From positions 1 through 64,000 of the forward strand of contig NZ_JABXKQ010000142.1 of the NCBI RefSeq assembly GCF_017114945.1: DNA of 64,000 nucleotides. The letters run 5' to 3'. Source of the stretch: Nostoc sp. JL34 (GTDB taxonomy: Bacteria; Cyanobacteriota; Cyanobacteriia; Cyanobacteriales; Nostocaceae). How positions within the stretch are numbered: position 1 is the first letter of the stretch; each line of letters begins with the position of its first letter. Below are positions 1 to 10,600 of this stretch, one piece after another. The translations under genes and the position numbers were made by a program. The notes beneath the pieces were generated by a model. That model did no database searches. It had not been told where the DNA came from and saw only the letters and a list, made by a program, of their open reading frames with translations.

Positions 1-39
1 CGGTTGATGGTTAAGAGGCTTGCTGCACCTTCTTAGATG

Positions 40-1500
40 TCAAATGGGTTCTATATTATTAAGATACACTTCTGGATCATTGTTGAATATTTCATGATTA
101 GTATCTGAACTAGTGTCTGAGGTTGAAAAAGTAATATTAGCTAGTTCATTAACAATGCTTTTATCATAAGATGAACTAGAACTATAGAATTTGTATAATT
201 TTCGCTTAGGAAAGATGTGGTATCTTTCTACTGAATAATTACGCACAGATCCCTTATTATACAAAGGTAGTGAAGTGTCTACCCAATCTGCGGCATCATT
301 ACTTTGAATAAGAATATATACAATTTGATAAAACCTACTTCTTACACCTTGTAATTCAAGATCATGCTCTGTAACTTCAAGATTTACTCCCCTGGATGCA
401 GCTAAAGTTTTAATTAATTCATCAACAGAATTTGCTTCTTTCAAAATACGAATATCTTTGTCAAGTGTAGTGTCTGAGCTTCGACTATATCTGCCCCACA
501 TTAGAGCATTATAAAGCCACTATAATAATTTGTCTCTTGTTGTTGAATCAGGAAATTTAAAGTTATTCTTAGCGAGATAGTAGACTAAAGTATAGAAAAC
601 ATAAGAAGTGCTGAGAAAAGAATTTTCATCAATATATCCATGTTTAGGCAATACTTTTAATAAATAGTTCAATGATTTTTCAATTTTGTTCCAAGCTTCA
701 ATCAATGCATCTTTATCTAAATTCTTTACGTCATCAAATACACCCTTGTCTGTACCTACAACAGCAATACATCGAGTAAAAAAATCCATATCAAATACAA
801 AACCTGAACTACTAAACTTTTTAATAGCAGTTCGCATTTTATCTTTGCATTCTTCCCATCTTCCAGTTATCAGTGCCAAAATCAAATCTGATTGAATTAG
901 AGGAGTTCCCGCACTATTAACTAGATTAAAAACTTCAACAACATTTAAGGAATTTTGCTCATCAATTTCTTGTATGTAATATTCATACTTAAGAATAGCT
1001 TGTAAACGAGATAGCTCTTTAAAATTAGACATTAAATATACACTATTATCACTATTCTGTACATAATCTCCTAGCTCTTTTCTGAAAAAATCACAAATAT
1101 TAATCCATTCTTTTTTCCCTATCATTAGACTCTGAGTATAATACTGAAATTCATGAGTTTCAAGATTGAAATACAAATCTGTTCTAGGAGGTTTACCTTC
1201 AATCCAAGAAGGAGGTGTTCCCTTAATAAGGGTGTATAGTGTTGTCAGCCTCTGCTGACCGTCAAGAATTAATCTAGTAAAACTTTTGCTGTCTGTCGTT
1301 GTTACACTGCTTTTAATTTTGGGAGGATTGTCACATTTCCACACTAAGAAAGATCCAGTAGGATAGCCAAAATATAAGGAACGAAAATATTTTTTTACCT
1401 GTTCTGGTGTCCAGCGAAATCCTCTTTAAAATTCAGGAAGAAAATATTGATTTCTTTCTATATCATTGAGCAGAAATTGAATACTTTGAGTTGTTCCCAT
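40..1500 (-). pseudogene. DUF262 (GmrSD-like N-terminal) protein gene with two in-frame stops
   Basis: Reading the minus strand from ATG at 1500 gives one continuous frame of about 486 codons, broken by TAA at 1426-1428 (codon 25) and TAG at 520-522 (codon 327). Conceptual translation shows DUF262 hallmarks: LPEF-stop-RGFRW where the family has an xPxFQR motif, then GYPTGSFLVW, then DGQQR at codons 80-84. DUF262 proteins are ParB/sulfiredoxin-like nucleotide-dependent enzymes found in type IV restriction (GmrSD, SspE) and other defence loci. The first stop replaces the expected Gln (CAA to TAA). No frameshift is needed, so inactivation looks recent, or a sequencing error or readthrough is possible. 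The C-terminal part after codon 327 shows no recognised HNH motif. Confidence 0.75.
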
Positions 1501-1796
1501 ACAGCCAACTTAAACCTTCTACTAACGTAAATGCACCAGCCTTGGCTATCTATCTACATTGATAAAATATGTAATTGACAACCATGCTATGTTTAAATTG
1601 ACATTATACTTAGATAAAATAGTATATGTCTAGAATTTGCGTTATTAACATTTACTATATATACATAAAGATTTACTAAAATAAATAAAATTATCAGTAT
1701 GTACTGTAACGTTAACACTATATAAAAATGCATAAACCTAGTTTCTCTATGAAACTAGGTTGGTTGAGAGTTTTTCAACTTTAACAGTGCAGTTCG
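1501..1796. other. AT-rich intergenic region
   Basis: About 300 AT-rich bases between the broken DUF262 gene and mnmA. No ORF is credible. Apart from the hairpin at 1735-1761, listed separately, nothing is recognisable. Confidence 0.6.
1735..1761 (-). terminator. Hairpin downstream of mnmA, possible intrinsic terminator
   Basis: A perfect 11-bp inverted repeat (AACCTAGTTTC / GAAACTAGGTT) with a 5-nt loop lies 36 bp past the mnmA stop. On the minus strand it is followed by TATGCATTTTTATA, a weak T-rich tract. The stem is low in GC, so terminator strength is uncertain. Confidence 0.5.
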
Positions 1797-2852
1797 TTAA
1801 CTAAACTGTTCAATAATTCCGCCACCTAACACTTTCTCCACGTTGTACCACACAGCAGCTTGTCCAGGGGTGATGCTGAATTGGGGTTCATCAAACACCA
1901 AACGCACACGAGAGTTTTCCAACGGAATCACCGTCACTGGTGTAGGCGTTGAACGATAGCGAATTTGCACTTCGGCATGAATTGGGGTGGATGGTTCGGC
2001 AATAGAAACCCAATTTACCCGATTTACAGTGCATTCTGGCTGCGTTACCTTGGTGCGATCGCCTACTACTACTTTATTATTTTCCGCATCTAATTCAATC
2101 ACATACAATGGTTCGGCAGCCGCAATCCCCAAGCCTTTGCGCTGGCCAATGGTGTAATGATGGACACCATCATGCTGTCCCAAAACTTTGCCTGTAACAT
2201 CGACAATATCGCCTGTTTTGGGAGCTAAATATTTATCCAAAAATGCCCGCATGGAACCATTACTTTCCACTAAGCATAAGTCTTGACTTTCTGGCTTGTC
2301 AGCAGTTTTCAGTCCGTATTCAGTCGCAATGCGGCGCGTGTCAGTCTTTTCTAATTCGCCCAAAGGAAATATAGTTGCTGCAAGTAAATCTTGAGACAAA
2401 TCATAGAGAAAGTATGACTGGTCTTTATTGCGGTCAATAGCCCTTAATAATTGGTAACGTCCAGTTGCTTCGTCATGGCTAATGCGGGCATAATGACCAG
2501 TGGCAATGCGATCGCATCCCAATTCTTCACGAGCATACTGCACCATTGGCCCAAACTTCACCGTTTTATTGCACTGGGAGCAAGGCAAAGGCGTAATCCC
2601 AGCACTGTAACCTGTCACCAGATAATCGACAATATGCGTCTGAAACAGATCCCGAATATCTACAATCTGATGGGGAACGCCCAATTGTTCACAGAGATCA
2701 GCCGCGTCGATCATACCTTCAGAGCAACATTGACCTTTGCCTTTCATTAGCCAAAGAGTCAAACCAATCACTTCATAGCCCTGATGGTGCAGGATAGCTG
2801 CGGCGGTGGAACTGTCAACGCCACCAGAAAGACCAACGACGACTTTTTTCAT
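1797..2852 (-). CDS. mnmA: tRNA-specific 2-thiouridylase MnmA
   Basis: Makes the 2-thio group of s2U34 in the anticodon of Lys, Glu and Gln tRNAs, using ATP to adenylate the uridine and sulfur relayed as a persulfide. The protein (351 aa from this start) opens with [15 protein letters not shown], the PP-loop of ATP pyrophosphatases at residues 7-15. Two conserved cysteines are in place: C94 in [10 protein letters not shown] and C193 in SQDLCLVE, matching the catalytic and persulfide Cys of the family. An upstream ATG at 2900 is in frame but adds 16 residues before the universal [11 protein letters not shown] start, so 2852 was chosen. Length is normal for the family. It sits alone, with a hairpin downstream. 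Confidence 0.95.
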   Translation of the reverse strand: MKKVVVGLSGGVDSSTAAAILHHQGYEVIGLTLWLMKGKGQCCSEGMIDAADLCEQLGVPHQIVDIRDLFQTHIVDYLVTGYSAGITPLPCSQCNKTVKFGPMVQYAREELGCDRIATGHYARISHDEATGRYQLLRAIDRNKDQSYFLYDLSQDLLAATIFPLGELEKTDTRRIATEYGLKTADKPESQDLCLVESNGSMRAFLDKYLAPKTGDIVDVTGKVLGQHDGVHHYTIGQRKGLGIAAAEPLYVIELDAENNKVVVGDRTKVTQPECTVNRVNWVSIAEPSTPIHAEVQIRYRSTPTPVTVIPLENSRVRLVFDEPQFSITPGQAAVWYNVEKVLGGGIIEQFS

Positions 2853-3131
2853 ACAAAGCACGACATGATAGCTGCGTGGTTGTCCAATTGTAGCACACAC
2901 TCTTTCAAAGCCTTGCTACTAAAGCACTTCAGTTTTAAAATCACTGAATTAGCGTCGGCGTAGACATCGCTGTTTACTCCGTCATCACCTTTATCTAAAA
3001 TTAATTTACAGATGTATTTTTTGCCACGCAGATGAGCTAATTTTACGTTAACGCTATATAGTTGCTACAACGGTGAACTTTAGTTCCTGATGGAAATTAC
3101 CTAAAAATACTTTGACTACTTTCTAACTATT

Positions 3132-4067
3132 ATGTCGAGAGGAATACCCAATCAATTTATCCTATTTCAGATGCTACATCGAAGTTCTGAGGGTTGGAAA
3201 CCCACTATCCGACTTCTCTCCTTGTTAGTGGGAGGATGCTTAGTGCTGATTCCCGACTCTACCCCAGCACAAGCACAAATCCACAACAGCAACCTGCCAC
3301 TAGCTCAAGAAACCGGTGAAACTTTACCGCCACCGCCAATTCCTTTTGGTCAACAGCCATCACCGCAGTTACAACCAGTACAAAACAATCAATTTGAGCA
3401 GAACTTTCAGCCCTCCCAACCAGTACAAAACAATCAGTTTGAGCAGAACTTTCAGCCTTCTCAACCATTACAAAACAATCAGGTTGAGCAGAACTTTCAG
3501 CCTTCCCAACCTGCACAGTTTAGTCAATATAACCAGAACTTTGAGCGTTATTTAGTTTATGTAGATGGGAGTGATTTCCAGACACTACAAGCAATCCGTC
3601 AGATTGAACCCAGTGCTTACGTTCGCCAGTTTCAAGGCCGGAATGTAATTCAGTCAGGAGTTTTTAACAGAGTATCTAACGCCCAACAACGAGTGAATGA
3701 GCTACAGTCACGAGGCATATATAACGCCCGAATTCTCAGCTTTGCTAACGGACAGGAAATAAATGCAGGCAATAGAGAGATTGTAGGCGATCGCAATACC
3801 ATAAGTGCTAATAGACCAGTCTCTAGATATTATGTCGCCATTCCCACCACTTCCGAACAGTTACCTACGATCGCAGCACAAATTAGGCAGAATCTAGGCC
3901 GATTTAGTCAAGATTTAGGACAATCTGGCGGAGTCCTTGAAAGAACGAAACCAAGAGGGCCGCATGTAGCAGTAGGGCCTTTCCCCGATCGATTCCAAGC
4001 TGAGGAATGGAATCGGTATCTGCGAAATATAGGATACGGTAATGCCAGGGTTTACTACGGAAAATGA
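3132..4067 (+). CDS. Secreted Pro/Gln-rich protein with SPOR-like repeats
   Basis: A 311-aa protein with a Sec-type hydrophobic stretch (LLSLLVGGCLVLIP) followed by an AQAQ-type cleavage site near residue 48, so it is probably exported to the periplasm or cell surface. After the signal comes a low-complexity Pro/Gln/Asn region with three 15-residue repeats (xQNNQxEQNFQPSQP). Two weakly similar SPOR-like units follow, around residues 138-205 and 233-308 (YLVYVDGSD, RVSNAQQRVNELQSRG, GPFPDRFQAEEWNRYLR). SPOR domains bind peptidoglycan stripped of stem peptides, so a cell-wall role is plausible but inferred. An alternative start at 3171 would shorten the N-terminus by 13 residues. No clear ribosome site precedes either ATG. 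Confidence 0.75.
   Translation: MSRGIPNQFILFQMLHRSSEGWKPTIRLLSLLVGGCLVLIPDSTPAQAQIHNSNLPLAQETGETLPPPPIPFGQQPSPQLQPVQNNQFEQNFQPSQPVQNNQFEQNFQPSQPLQNNQVEQNFQPSQPAQFSQYNQNFERYLVYVDGSDFQTLQAIRQIEPSAYVRQFQGRNVIQSGVFNRVSNAQQRVNELQSRGIYNARILSFANGQEINAGNREIVGDRNTISANRPVSRYYVAIPTTSEQLPTIAAQIRQNLGRFSQDLGQSGGVLERTKPRGPHVAVGPFPDRFQAEEWNRYLRNIGYGNARVYYGK
3375..3554 (+). repeat. 45-bp tandem repeat inside the secreted protein gene
   Basis: Copies start at 3375, 3420, 3465 and, degenerate, at 3510, a strict 45-bp period that keeps the reading frame. Each encodes a 15-residue unit of the form P-x-QNNQxEQNFQPSQ. The first three are almost identical in DNA, which suggests recent slippage or unequal exchange. 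Confidence 0.9.
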
Positions 4068-4141
4068 ACAAGTGAGGAGTGGAGAGTGGGAAGTGGGGAG
4101 TAAAATTAAACTCAGAACTCATGACTCAGCACTCAACACTG

Positions 4142-5731
4142 ATGCAGAATAGGCAAGAACAAATTTCGCAAGTGGTAGTGACTGCTGGGCAGATGCGCGA
4201 GATTGAAAAGCGGATCTTTGCAGCGGGAATGCCTGTAGTTGCTTTGATGGAAAAGGTAGCGGGATTAATTGCCCGTCGCATTCCAGAGATCCCCCCAACT
4301 CCTCTTCAAAAGACTTATTATGTTCCTTCCAACACCCCCTTTTTAAGGGGATCTCGTGTGGGAATTCTGGTCGGCCCCGGTCATAATGGTGGCGATGCTT
4401 TAGTAGTAGCCCGAGAATTACACTTTCGGGGGTATGAAGTTGGGATTTATTCTCCTTTCTCTAAACTCAAAGAATTAACTTCGCAACACTTGCAATATGC
4501 CCAGAGTTTGGGCATTCCAATTTATCAAACAATTGAGCAACTGCCCAATTCTGATTTATTAATTGATGGATTGTTTGGGCTTGGTTTAGAAAGAAACCTG
4601 ACTGATCCTATCGCCTCTGCAATTAATCAGCTAAATGAATTGTCTATACCGATTTATAGTATCGATTTACCTTCAGGTTTACACACCGACACTGGCGTTG
4701 TATTAGGAACTGCCATTCGCGCCACTCACACATTTTGCTTGGGTTTATGGAAACTAGCTTTCTTGCAAGATCAGGCGTTGGAATATCTCGGCGAAACTGA
4801 GTTAATCGATTTTGATATTCCTTTAGCTGATGTTGAAGCTGTTCTCAAAGATGTACCCAAGATTAAACGTATTACACCAGCAACAGCACTTGCTACTTTA
4901 CCTCTACCCCGTCCAGCAGTTACTCACAAATATAAGGAAGGACATTTACTGTTGATTTGTGGTTCGCGGCGCTATGCAGGTGGTGCAATTTTAACTGGTT
5001 TGGGGGCGCGGGCTAGTGGTGTGGGGATGCTTTCCATTGCTGTACCCGAATCGTTGAAATCTCTTTTGGTGTCACACTTGCCAGAAGCGCTAATTGTCGG
5101 TTGTCCAGAGACGGAAACTGGAGCGATCGCTCAATTGCAATTGCCAGAAAAAACCGATCTGAGTTCCTTTAATGCGATCGCTTGTGGCCCCGGTTTAACA
5201 CGAGATGCTACGCCCATTGTGCAAGAGGTAATTAAGAGCGATCGCCCTTTGCTTCTCGATGCCGATGGTTTAAATATCCTCGCACAAATGGGAACCATCC
5301 CCACGTTAAAAAAACGCCAAGCAGTAACTGTACTTACACCTCACACTGGCGAATTCCAGCGATTGTTTCCTGATGTCACCGATGCCAAACATGACAGGGT
5401 GAAAGCAGTACAGGAAGCAGCAGCGCAAAGTGGAGCTGTAGTATTGTTGAAAGGGGCAAGAACTGCGATCGCCAACCCTGAAGGTGTCGTTTGGATTGTT
5501 TCTGAAAGCACACCCGCCTTGGCGCGTGGTGGTAGTGGTGACGTGTTAACTGGGCTACTGGGTGGATTATTGGCGCAAGCCGCAACTAAACAGATTCCCG
5601 TAGAAGATATAGTGGCAACTGCCGCTTGGTGGCATTCGCAAGCGGGTATAATAGCCGCCCAAGAGCGGACTGAATTAGGTGTAGATGCGTTTACATTGAC
5701 ACAATTTTTGATGAAAGTTCTAAATATTTAA
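4142..5731 (+). CDS. nnr: Bifunctional NAD(P)H-hydrate epimerase / ADP-dependent NAD(P)H-hydrate dehydratase
   Basis: Repairs damaged hydrated NAD(P)H: the N-terminal YjeF_N half epimerises the R form and the C-terminal YjeF_C half dehydrates the S form. The N-terminal half shows VTAGQMREIEKR, GPGHNGGDALVVAREL and SIDLPSGLHTDTG. The C-terminal half shows CGSRRYAGGAILTGLGA, ACGPGL, LLDADGLN, LTPHTGEF and ARGGSGDVLTG. Start 4142 (MQNRQEQ) was chosen because the in-frame codons from 4079 lie in low-complexity GAGTGGGGAGT/ACTCAGCACTC filler typical of intergenic DNA. Between IARRIPE and GSRVGILV there are about 20 extra residues encoded by a small inverted-repeat-bounded insertion at 4287-4354. 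The domains are otherwise complete. Confidence 0.93.
   Translation: MQNRQEQISQVVVTAGQMREIEKRIFAAGMPVVALMEKVAGLIARRIPEIPPTPLQKTYYVPSNTPFLRGSRVGILVGPGHNGGDALVVARELHFRGYEVGIYSPFSKLKELTSQHLQYAQSLGIPIYQTIEQLPNSDLLIDGLFGLGLERNLTDPIASAINQLNELSIPIYSIDLPSGLHTDTGVVLGTAIRATHTFCLGLWKLAFLQDQALEYLGETELIDFDIPLADVEAVLKDVPKIKRITPATALATLPLPRPAVTHKYKEGHLLLICGSRRYAGGAILTGLGARASGVGMLSIAVPESLKSLLVSHLPEALIVGCPETETGAIAQLQLPEKTDLSSFNAIACGPGLTRDATPIVQEVIKSDRPLLLDADGLNILAQMGTIPTLKKRQAVTVLTPHTGEFQRLFPDVTDAKHDRVKAVQEAAAQSGAVVLLKGARTAIANPEGVVWIVSESTPALARGGSGDVLTGLLGGLLAQAATKQIPVEDIVATAAWWHSQAGIIAAQERTELGVDAFTLTQFLMKVLNI
4287..4354 (+). repeat. 68-bp inverted-repeat-bounded insertion within nnr
   Basis: The segment begins AGATCCCCCC and ends AAGGGGATCT, giving an 8-bp perfect terminal inverted repeat (AGATCCCC/GGGGATCT). 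It encodes residues (PTPLQKTYYVPSNTPFLRG) not expected between the conserved IARRIPE and SRVGILVGPG segments of NnrE. It keeps the frame open. The CCCCAAC...TTAAGGGG composition resembles small dispersed repeats often seen between cyanobacterial genes. Confidence 0.6.
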
Positions 5732-6340
5732 ACTGCTTTTTAGTTAATTTCTTCGTTCCCAGTCTTTACCATTGGTGACAACTTAGTACAGCATTTGATA
5801 ATTTGTAGCAAATTAAATTTGGCAATAGCCTGTAATGCCAATGCGTCAACCGCATTAAAAACGCTACGATTTTACGCAAAATCGTACTTAGAGCGCTTGT
5901 CAAAATGTCAAGTAGATTCAAGAACACTACAAAATTGTACCTAACAGTACCTTTTTTTGTGTTGGATATTTTTAATATTCATAAGAGTACCTTATTTAAT
6001 ATTAGAGGCTTTTGCTATTTGTACTTATAAGAATACAACTCATATTTGATTGTGTGAAAAAACTCAGTACAACTCAAAGAGTCTTCTTTCCGTTGCTTCT
6101 TGCCTCTTAAGCCAAGTAAGTTCTCCAATTCCTATAGGAGTATTTCTGCTTACTTAAAATCAAATATCAGCATTACTATGTGTTATATCCAACGTAAGAT
6201 ATGAACAATTATCCGGAATGCTGCTAGTTTAGTTAGTAGTTTGAGTGAAATGTACTTAAATCAAGGGATAAATTCCCTAAAATCAATATATTTATTCAGC
6301 AGATTTTGTCATCCCTATTCCTGAGTGAACTAGATGAGTT
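5732..6340. other. 600-bp intergenic region with small inverted repeats
   Basis: No credible ORF. Two neighbouring palindromes are visible: AATGCG/CGCATT at 5840-5856 with a 5-nt spacer, and TACGATTTT/AAAATCGTA at 5865-5886 with a 4-nt spacer. They could be the ends of a small decayed mobile repeat or a terminator for nnr. The rest is AT-rich and presumably carries the promoter of the ATPase gene that follows. Confidence 0.5.
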
Positions 6341-7672
6341 ATGCTCCTAGATTTAGAAAGATTTTATCAGGCTTGCAATCCGAGCAGACCTCTAATTATA
6401 GGAAACGCTAGCGATCGCCGATACTATATCGATTTTGCTGCGGTGCGGGGTGGCAAAATCATCGAAGCTTTGCAGCGCACGATTGCTAGAATATCGCCGG
6501 ATATCCCAACCTGTCAACTATTTACCGGACATCTCGGCTGTGGAAAATCAACGGAGTTATTGCGCCTCAAAGCTGAGTTAGAAGTGCAGCAATTTCATGT
6601 AGTTTACTTTGAGTCTACCCATGTCTTAGAAATGGCCGATGTGGATGTGACTGATATTTTGTTAGCGATCGCTGGACAGGTGAGTGAAAGTCTAGAAGCG
6701 ATGAAAATTCGGCTCAAGCCTCGCTACTTTACCAAGTTGTTTGGTGAAGTTGTAGATTTCTTGCAGACGCCAATTGACGTTGGGGTAGAAGCAGAGTTGT
6801 CTGTAGGGATTGCCAAAATTACAGCTAAAACAAAAGAAAGTCCCCAATTGCGGCGGCGGTTAAGGGATTATCTAGAACCGCGAACCGCAAATATTTTACA
6901 GTCAATTAATCAAGAATTGCTAGAACCTGCCATCAAGGAACTGAAAACCAGGGGCAAAAAAGGACTGGTGGTAATTGTTGATAACTTGGATCGAGTCGCA
7001 ATTCGACCTTTACCATCGGGGCGATCGCTGCCAGAATATTTATTTATTCAGCGCGGTGAACAGTTACGCAAACTGAATTGTCATGTCGTCTACACTATTC
7101 CTTTGGCTCTGACTTTCTCCAACGATAGCGCCGAACTTCAGCATCGTTTGGGGGGAGGAGTCGCACCAAAAGTGTTACCGATGATACCTGTGCGTCTGCG
7201 CTCTGGGGAGATTTTTCCGCAAGGGTTAACAATGTTGCGGCAAATGGTGCTAGCTAGAGCTTTTCCAGACATTTTGCCTAGCGATCGGTTAGGCTTAATT
7301 ACAGAAGTGTTTGATAGTCTGGAAACCTTAGATCGGTTGTGCCTGATTAGTGGTGGTCATGTCCGCGACTTACTGGGGTTACTGTTTGACTGTCTGCGAG
7401 AACAAGATCCACCCTTTGAGCGGGAGTGTGTCGAACTGGTGATTCAAAGACAGCGGGATTACCGAGCTAACGCTATCGATCCCCATGAGTGGGAACTAAT
7501 CTTTCAGGTGGTGCAACAGCAACGGGTTAGAGGTGATATAGAATACTACACGCTCTTGCGAAGTCTATTTGTATTTGAATACCGCGATCATCAAGGAGCT
7601 TGGTTTGCCGTCAACCCAGTTTTAGCAGAGACGGAAAAATTTAAATCATGGTTGAACGACACGCACAAGTAG
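6341..7672 (+). CDS. P-loop ATPase, partner of the STAND/WD40 protein
   Basis: A 443-aa soluble protein with Walker A GHLGCGKST at residues 63-71 and a Walker B-like LVVIVDNLDRV near residues 208-218, so an NTPase of the AAA/STAND superfamily is clear. Later it has SGGHVRDLLGLLFDCLRE near residue 345, similar to sensor-2-like helices of KAP/STAND ATPases, and no effector or repeat domain. Its last 25 bp overlap the next gene, whose ATG is at 7648, implying translational coupling and a joint function. The substrate is unknown; a regulatory or conflict-system switch is inferred from the neighbour. An upstream ATG at 6334 is out of frame. Confidence 0.8.
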   Translation: MLLDLERFYQACNPSRPLIIGNASDRRYYIDFAAVRGGKIIEALQRTIARISPDIPTCQLFTGHLGCGKSTELLRLKAELEVQQFHVVYFESTHVLEMADVDVTDILLAIAGQVSESLEAMKIRLKPRYFTKLFGEVVDFLQTPIDVGVEAELSVGIAKITAKTKESPQLRRRLRDYLEPRTANILQSINQELLEPAIKELKTRGKKGLVVIVDNLDRVAIRPLPSGRSLPEYLFIQRGEQLRKLNCHVVYTIPLALTFSNDSAELQHRLGGGVAPKVLPMIPVRLRSGEIFPQGLTMLRQMVLARAFPDILPSDRLGLITEVFDSLETLDRLCLISGGHVRDLLGLLFDCLREQDPPFERECVELVIQRQRDYRANAIDPHEWELIFQVVQQQRVRGDIEYYTLLRSLFVFEYRDHQGAWFAVNPVLAETEKFKSWLNDTHK

Positions 7673-10600
7673 ATGTCAGAGTAGCTAACGAGCGGGCTTT
7701 GCGGAGTTTGGGGAGAGCAATTACCCTTTCTAGCGGTCAATTTTCCCTGGTTTTGGTGTGCTGCAATTATCGAGTTTTGCAAGAGCGAATGCTGCAACGA
7801 CTCGAAGAACTCTCTTCAGGAGTACACCAAATTCAAAAGGTAGTTCTGCCTCACAATGCTCGAAGCCTTTACACAAGTATTCATTTACAGCTGGTAACCG
7901 AAGCTAATCCGCCATCGGCGCTGATGATTTTAGGTTTAGAGTTAGTAGATGGACTTGATGATCTACTGAGGTCTATCAATCATATTCGGGATGAATTTCG
8001 CAAACGCCACCCATTTCCGATGATTTTGTGGGTGAATGAGGAAATATTGCAAAAGGTAGTCCGTTTAGCACCAGATTTTGCTAGTTGGGCGGCGACACCG
8101 ATTCGGTTTGAAATGACAACTCAATCACTGCTGCAATTTCTGCAACAGGAAACTGACTCTTTATTTGCCACGGTGTTACTCAACGATGCTGCACAACACC
8201 AACCTCCTCAAGTTGCAAAGCATTATTCCACTGTGGAGCAAGTCTGGGAACATAGTTATGAACTCCACTTTGCGATTAAAGAGTTACACAATCGTGGTAT
8301 TACCTTAGAGCCAGAATTACACGCTAGTTTAGAGTTTGTTTTCGGTCTAGATAATTATATTAGCGATCGCATCAATACAGGTTTAAGCCATTTTCAGCAA
8401 AGCTTGCAAGTTTGGCAAAAGTTAGTGGAGATAGAAAAAGCAGGGGAGCAGAGGGGCAGAGGGGCAGAGGAGCAGGGGAGCAGGGGAGCAGGGGAAGCAG
8501 AGGGACATCAGGGGGATAAAGAAGTATTTTCTTCCTCATCTCCGCCATCTCGCCCATCTCCACTACTGCTGCGACAGGGAATTTTGCTGTTTTATATTGG
8601 GTTGTGTTATTGCCGTTTTGCAGAGCAAAATCAAATAGAAAACCGCCGCCATTGGTACACTGCTAAATCTTATTTTCAGCAATGCTTGCATATCTTGCAG
8701 GTGGCTGGGCGTTTGGATATAGTTGCTGGATTTATTAATCAACTTGCGGAGGTTTTGCAATATCTGCAAGAGTGGGAAGAATTGCAGACAGTTGCTCAAA
8801 AGTCTGTGGAGTTACATCAAACTTATGGTAGTCAAATCCAATTAGCTTGTGACTACGGTTTTCTGGCGCAAGTGGCTGTGCAGCAGTCGCGGTGGGTACA
8901 AGCGAGTATTTTAGCGCACGTATCACTGCTGAAATTAGGTGAGGCGCAAAAGCACAACGACCCTTATAACTGCTTATTTCCATTATTATTGGGGCAGATT
9001 TACTATTTAGTTTTAGCGAAAGCACAGCGAAATGTCGGTGAGCTAGAAGTCGCTCGTGAATACTTAGACAAGGCGACAAAAGAACTACCAGCAGCCTTAG
9101 AAAGCAGTGCCCATCAATACGATGCCCATCGTTATATTCGCTTATTGCGGCGACTGCGATCGCTGTATTTTGAAGAAGGGCGATATCTGGAAGCCTATTA
9201 CATTCGACAGAAACGGCGTTCTGTTGAGCAGCAGTACGGTTTTCGGGCTTTTATTGGTGCAGGGCGCTTGCAACCCCAAAGACAGGCGACAAACCCAGCA
9301 TTGATGTTACCTTCTGGGAGTAGCAGCCTTGCTTTAGAAATTGCAGCTTCTGGTCGGGAGCGTGATATTAATAACTTAATTGGCAGAATTAGCCGCGCCG
9401 ATCAAAAACTGACGGTGATTCACGGTCAATCAGGCGTGGGTAAGAGTTCTACCGTCACGGCGGGTTTAGTTCCAGCACTGCAAAATCGAGCCATTGGCGA
9501 TCAAATAGCTGTGCCTGTAGTATTGCAAGTTTATACCGATTGGGCCCGGGAATTAGGAAAATCTTTGAGTGAGGCGATGTCTAGTGATGCATCCCTTGCC
9601 GTCTATGCTGATATCATGCCAGAAGCAGCCATTGAAGCGGAAACCTTACCTTACTCTGCCACACCGATCACCATTGTCAGAATTTTACAACAACTCCAAC
9701 AAAATGCTGATCACCATCTGATCACAGTTTTAATTTTTGACCAGTTTGAAGAATTTTTCTTTGGTTATAGCGATCGCCATCAAAAGCAAGAGTTTGATAA
9801 ATTTATTAGCGATTGCCTCAATATACCCTTTGTCAAAGTCATCCTTTCGTTGCGAGAAGATTATTTACATCGGTTATTAGACTTTAAACATCTTTCGGCA
9901 CTGGAAGCGATTAATAATAATATTCTCGACAAGCATATTCGCTACCAGTTAAATAATTTTTCGCCTGAATATGCCAAAGCAATTATCCAAAAATTGACAG
10001 AGCGATCGCAGTTTAATTTAGAACCTGCTTTAATTGATGCCTTAATCGAAGATTTATCCACAGAATTTGGAGAAGTCCGCCCGATTGAATTACAAGTTGT
10101 GGGCGCGCAAATTCAAGATGAACGCATTACTACACTAGAAGAATATCAGCCATATAGACCCAACAAACTTATCGAACGATATATTAAGGAACTGATTAAA
10201 GACTGCGGCCCAGAAAATGAACGAGCCGCTTTACTCGTCTTATACTTGTTAACAGATGAAAGCAATAACCGACCTTTTAAAACTCGTGCTGAGTTAGCAG
10301 CACAGTTAGCAGAGTTAGAAGATGCTGATAAATTAGAGTTAGTGTTAGAAATTTTAGTGCGCTCTGGTTTAGTGGTTCTCTTTCCTGATGTACCAGAACG
10401 CTATCAACTGATTCACGATTATTTAGTAGACTTGATTCGCTACCTGCAACAACAAGAATCAAGCTTACAGGTACAGCTAAATCAGTTGCGTTACAAAGTA
10501 GAACAAAGCAAAGCTGAGATTGAGCGACTTAAGAGCGAACTTAGTCAAAATAAGCAGCGTTTCAAATTGGTAGATCCTCATCCGCAACAGGGATTAGACT

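Noticed and set aside
3259-3516. 85-codon minus-strand frame over the 45-bp repeats
   Set aside because: Antisense shadow of the repeat-containing secreted protein.
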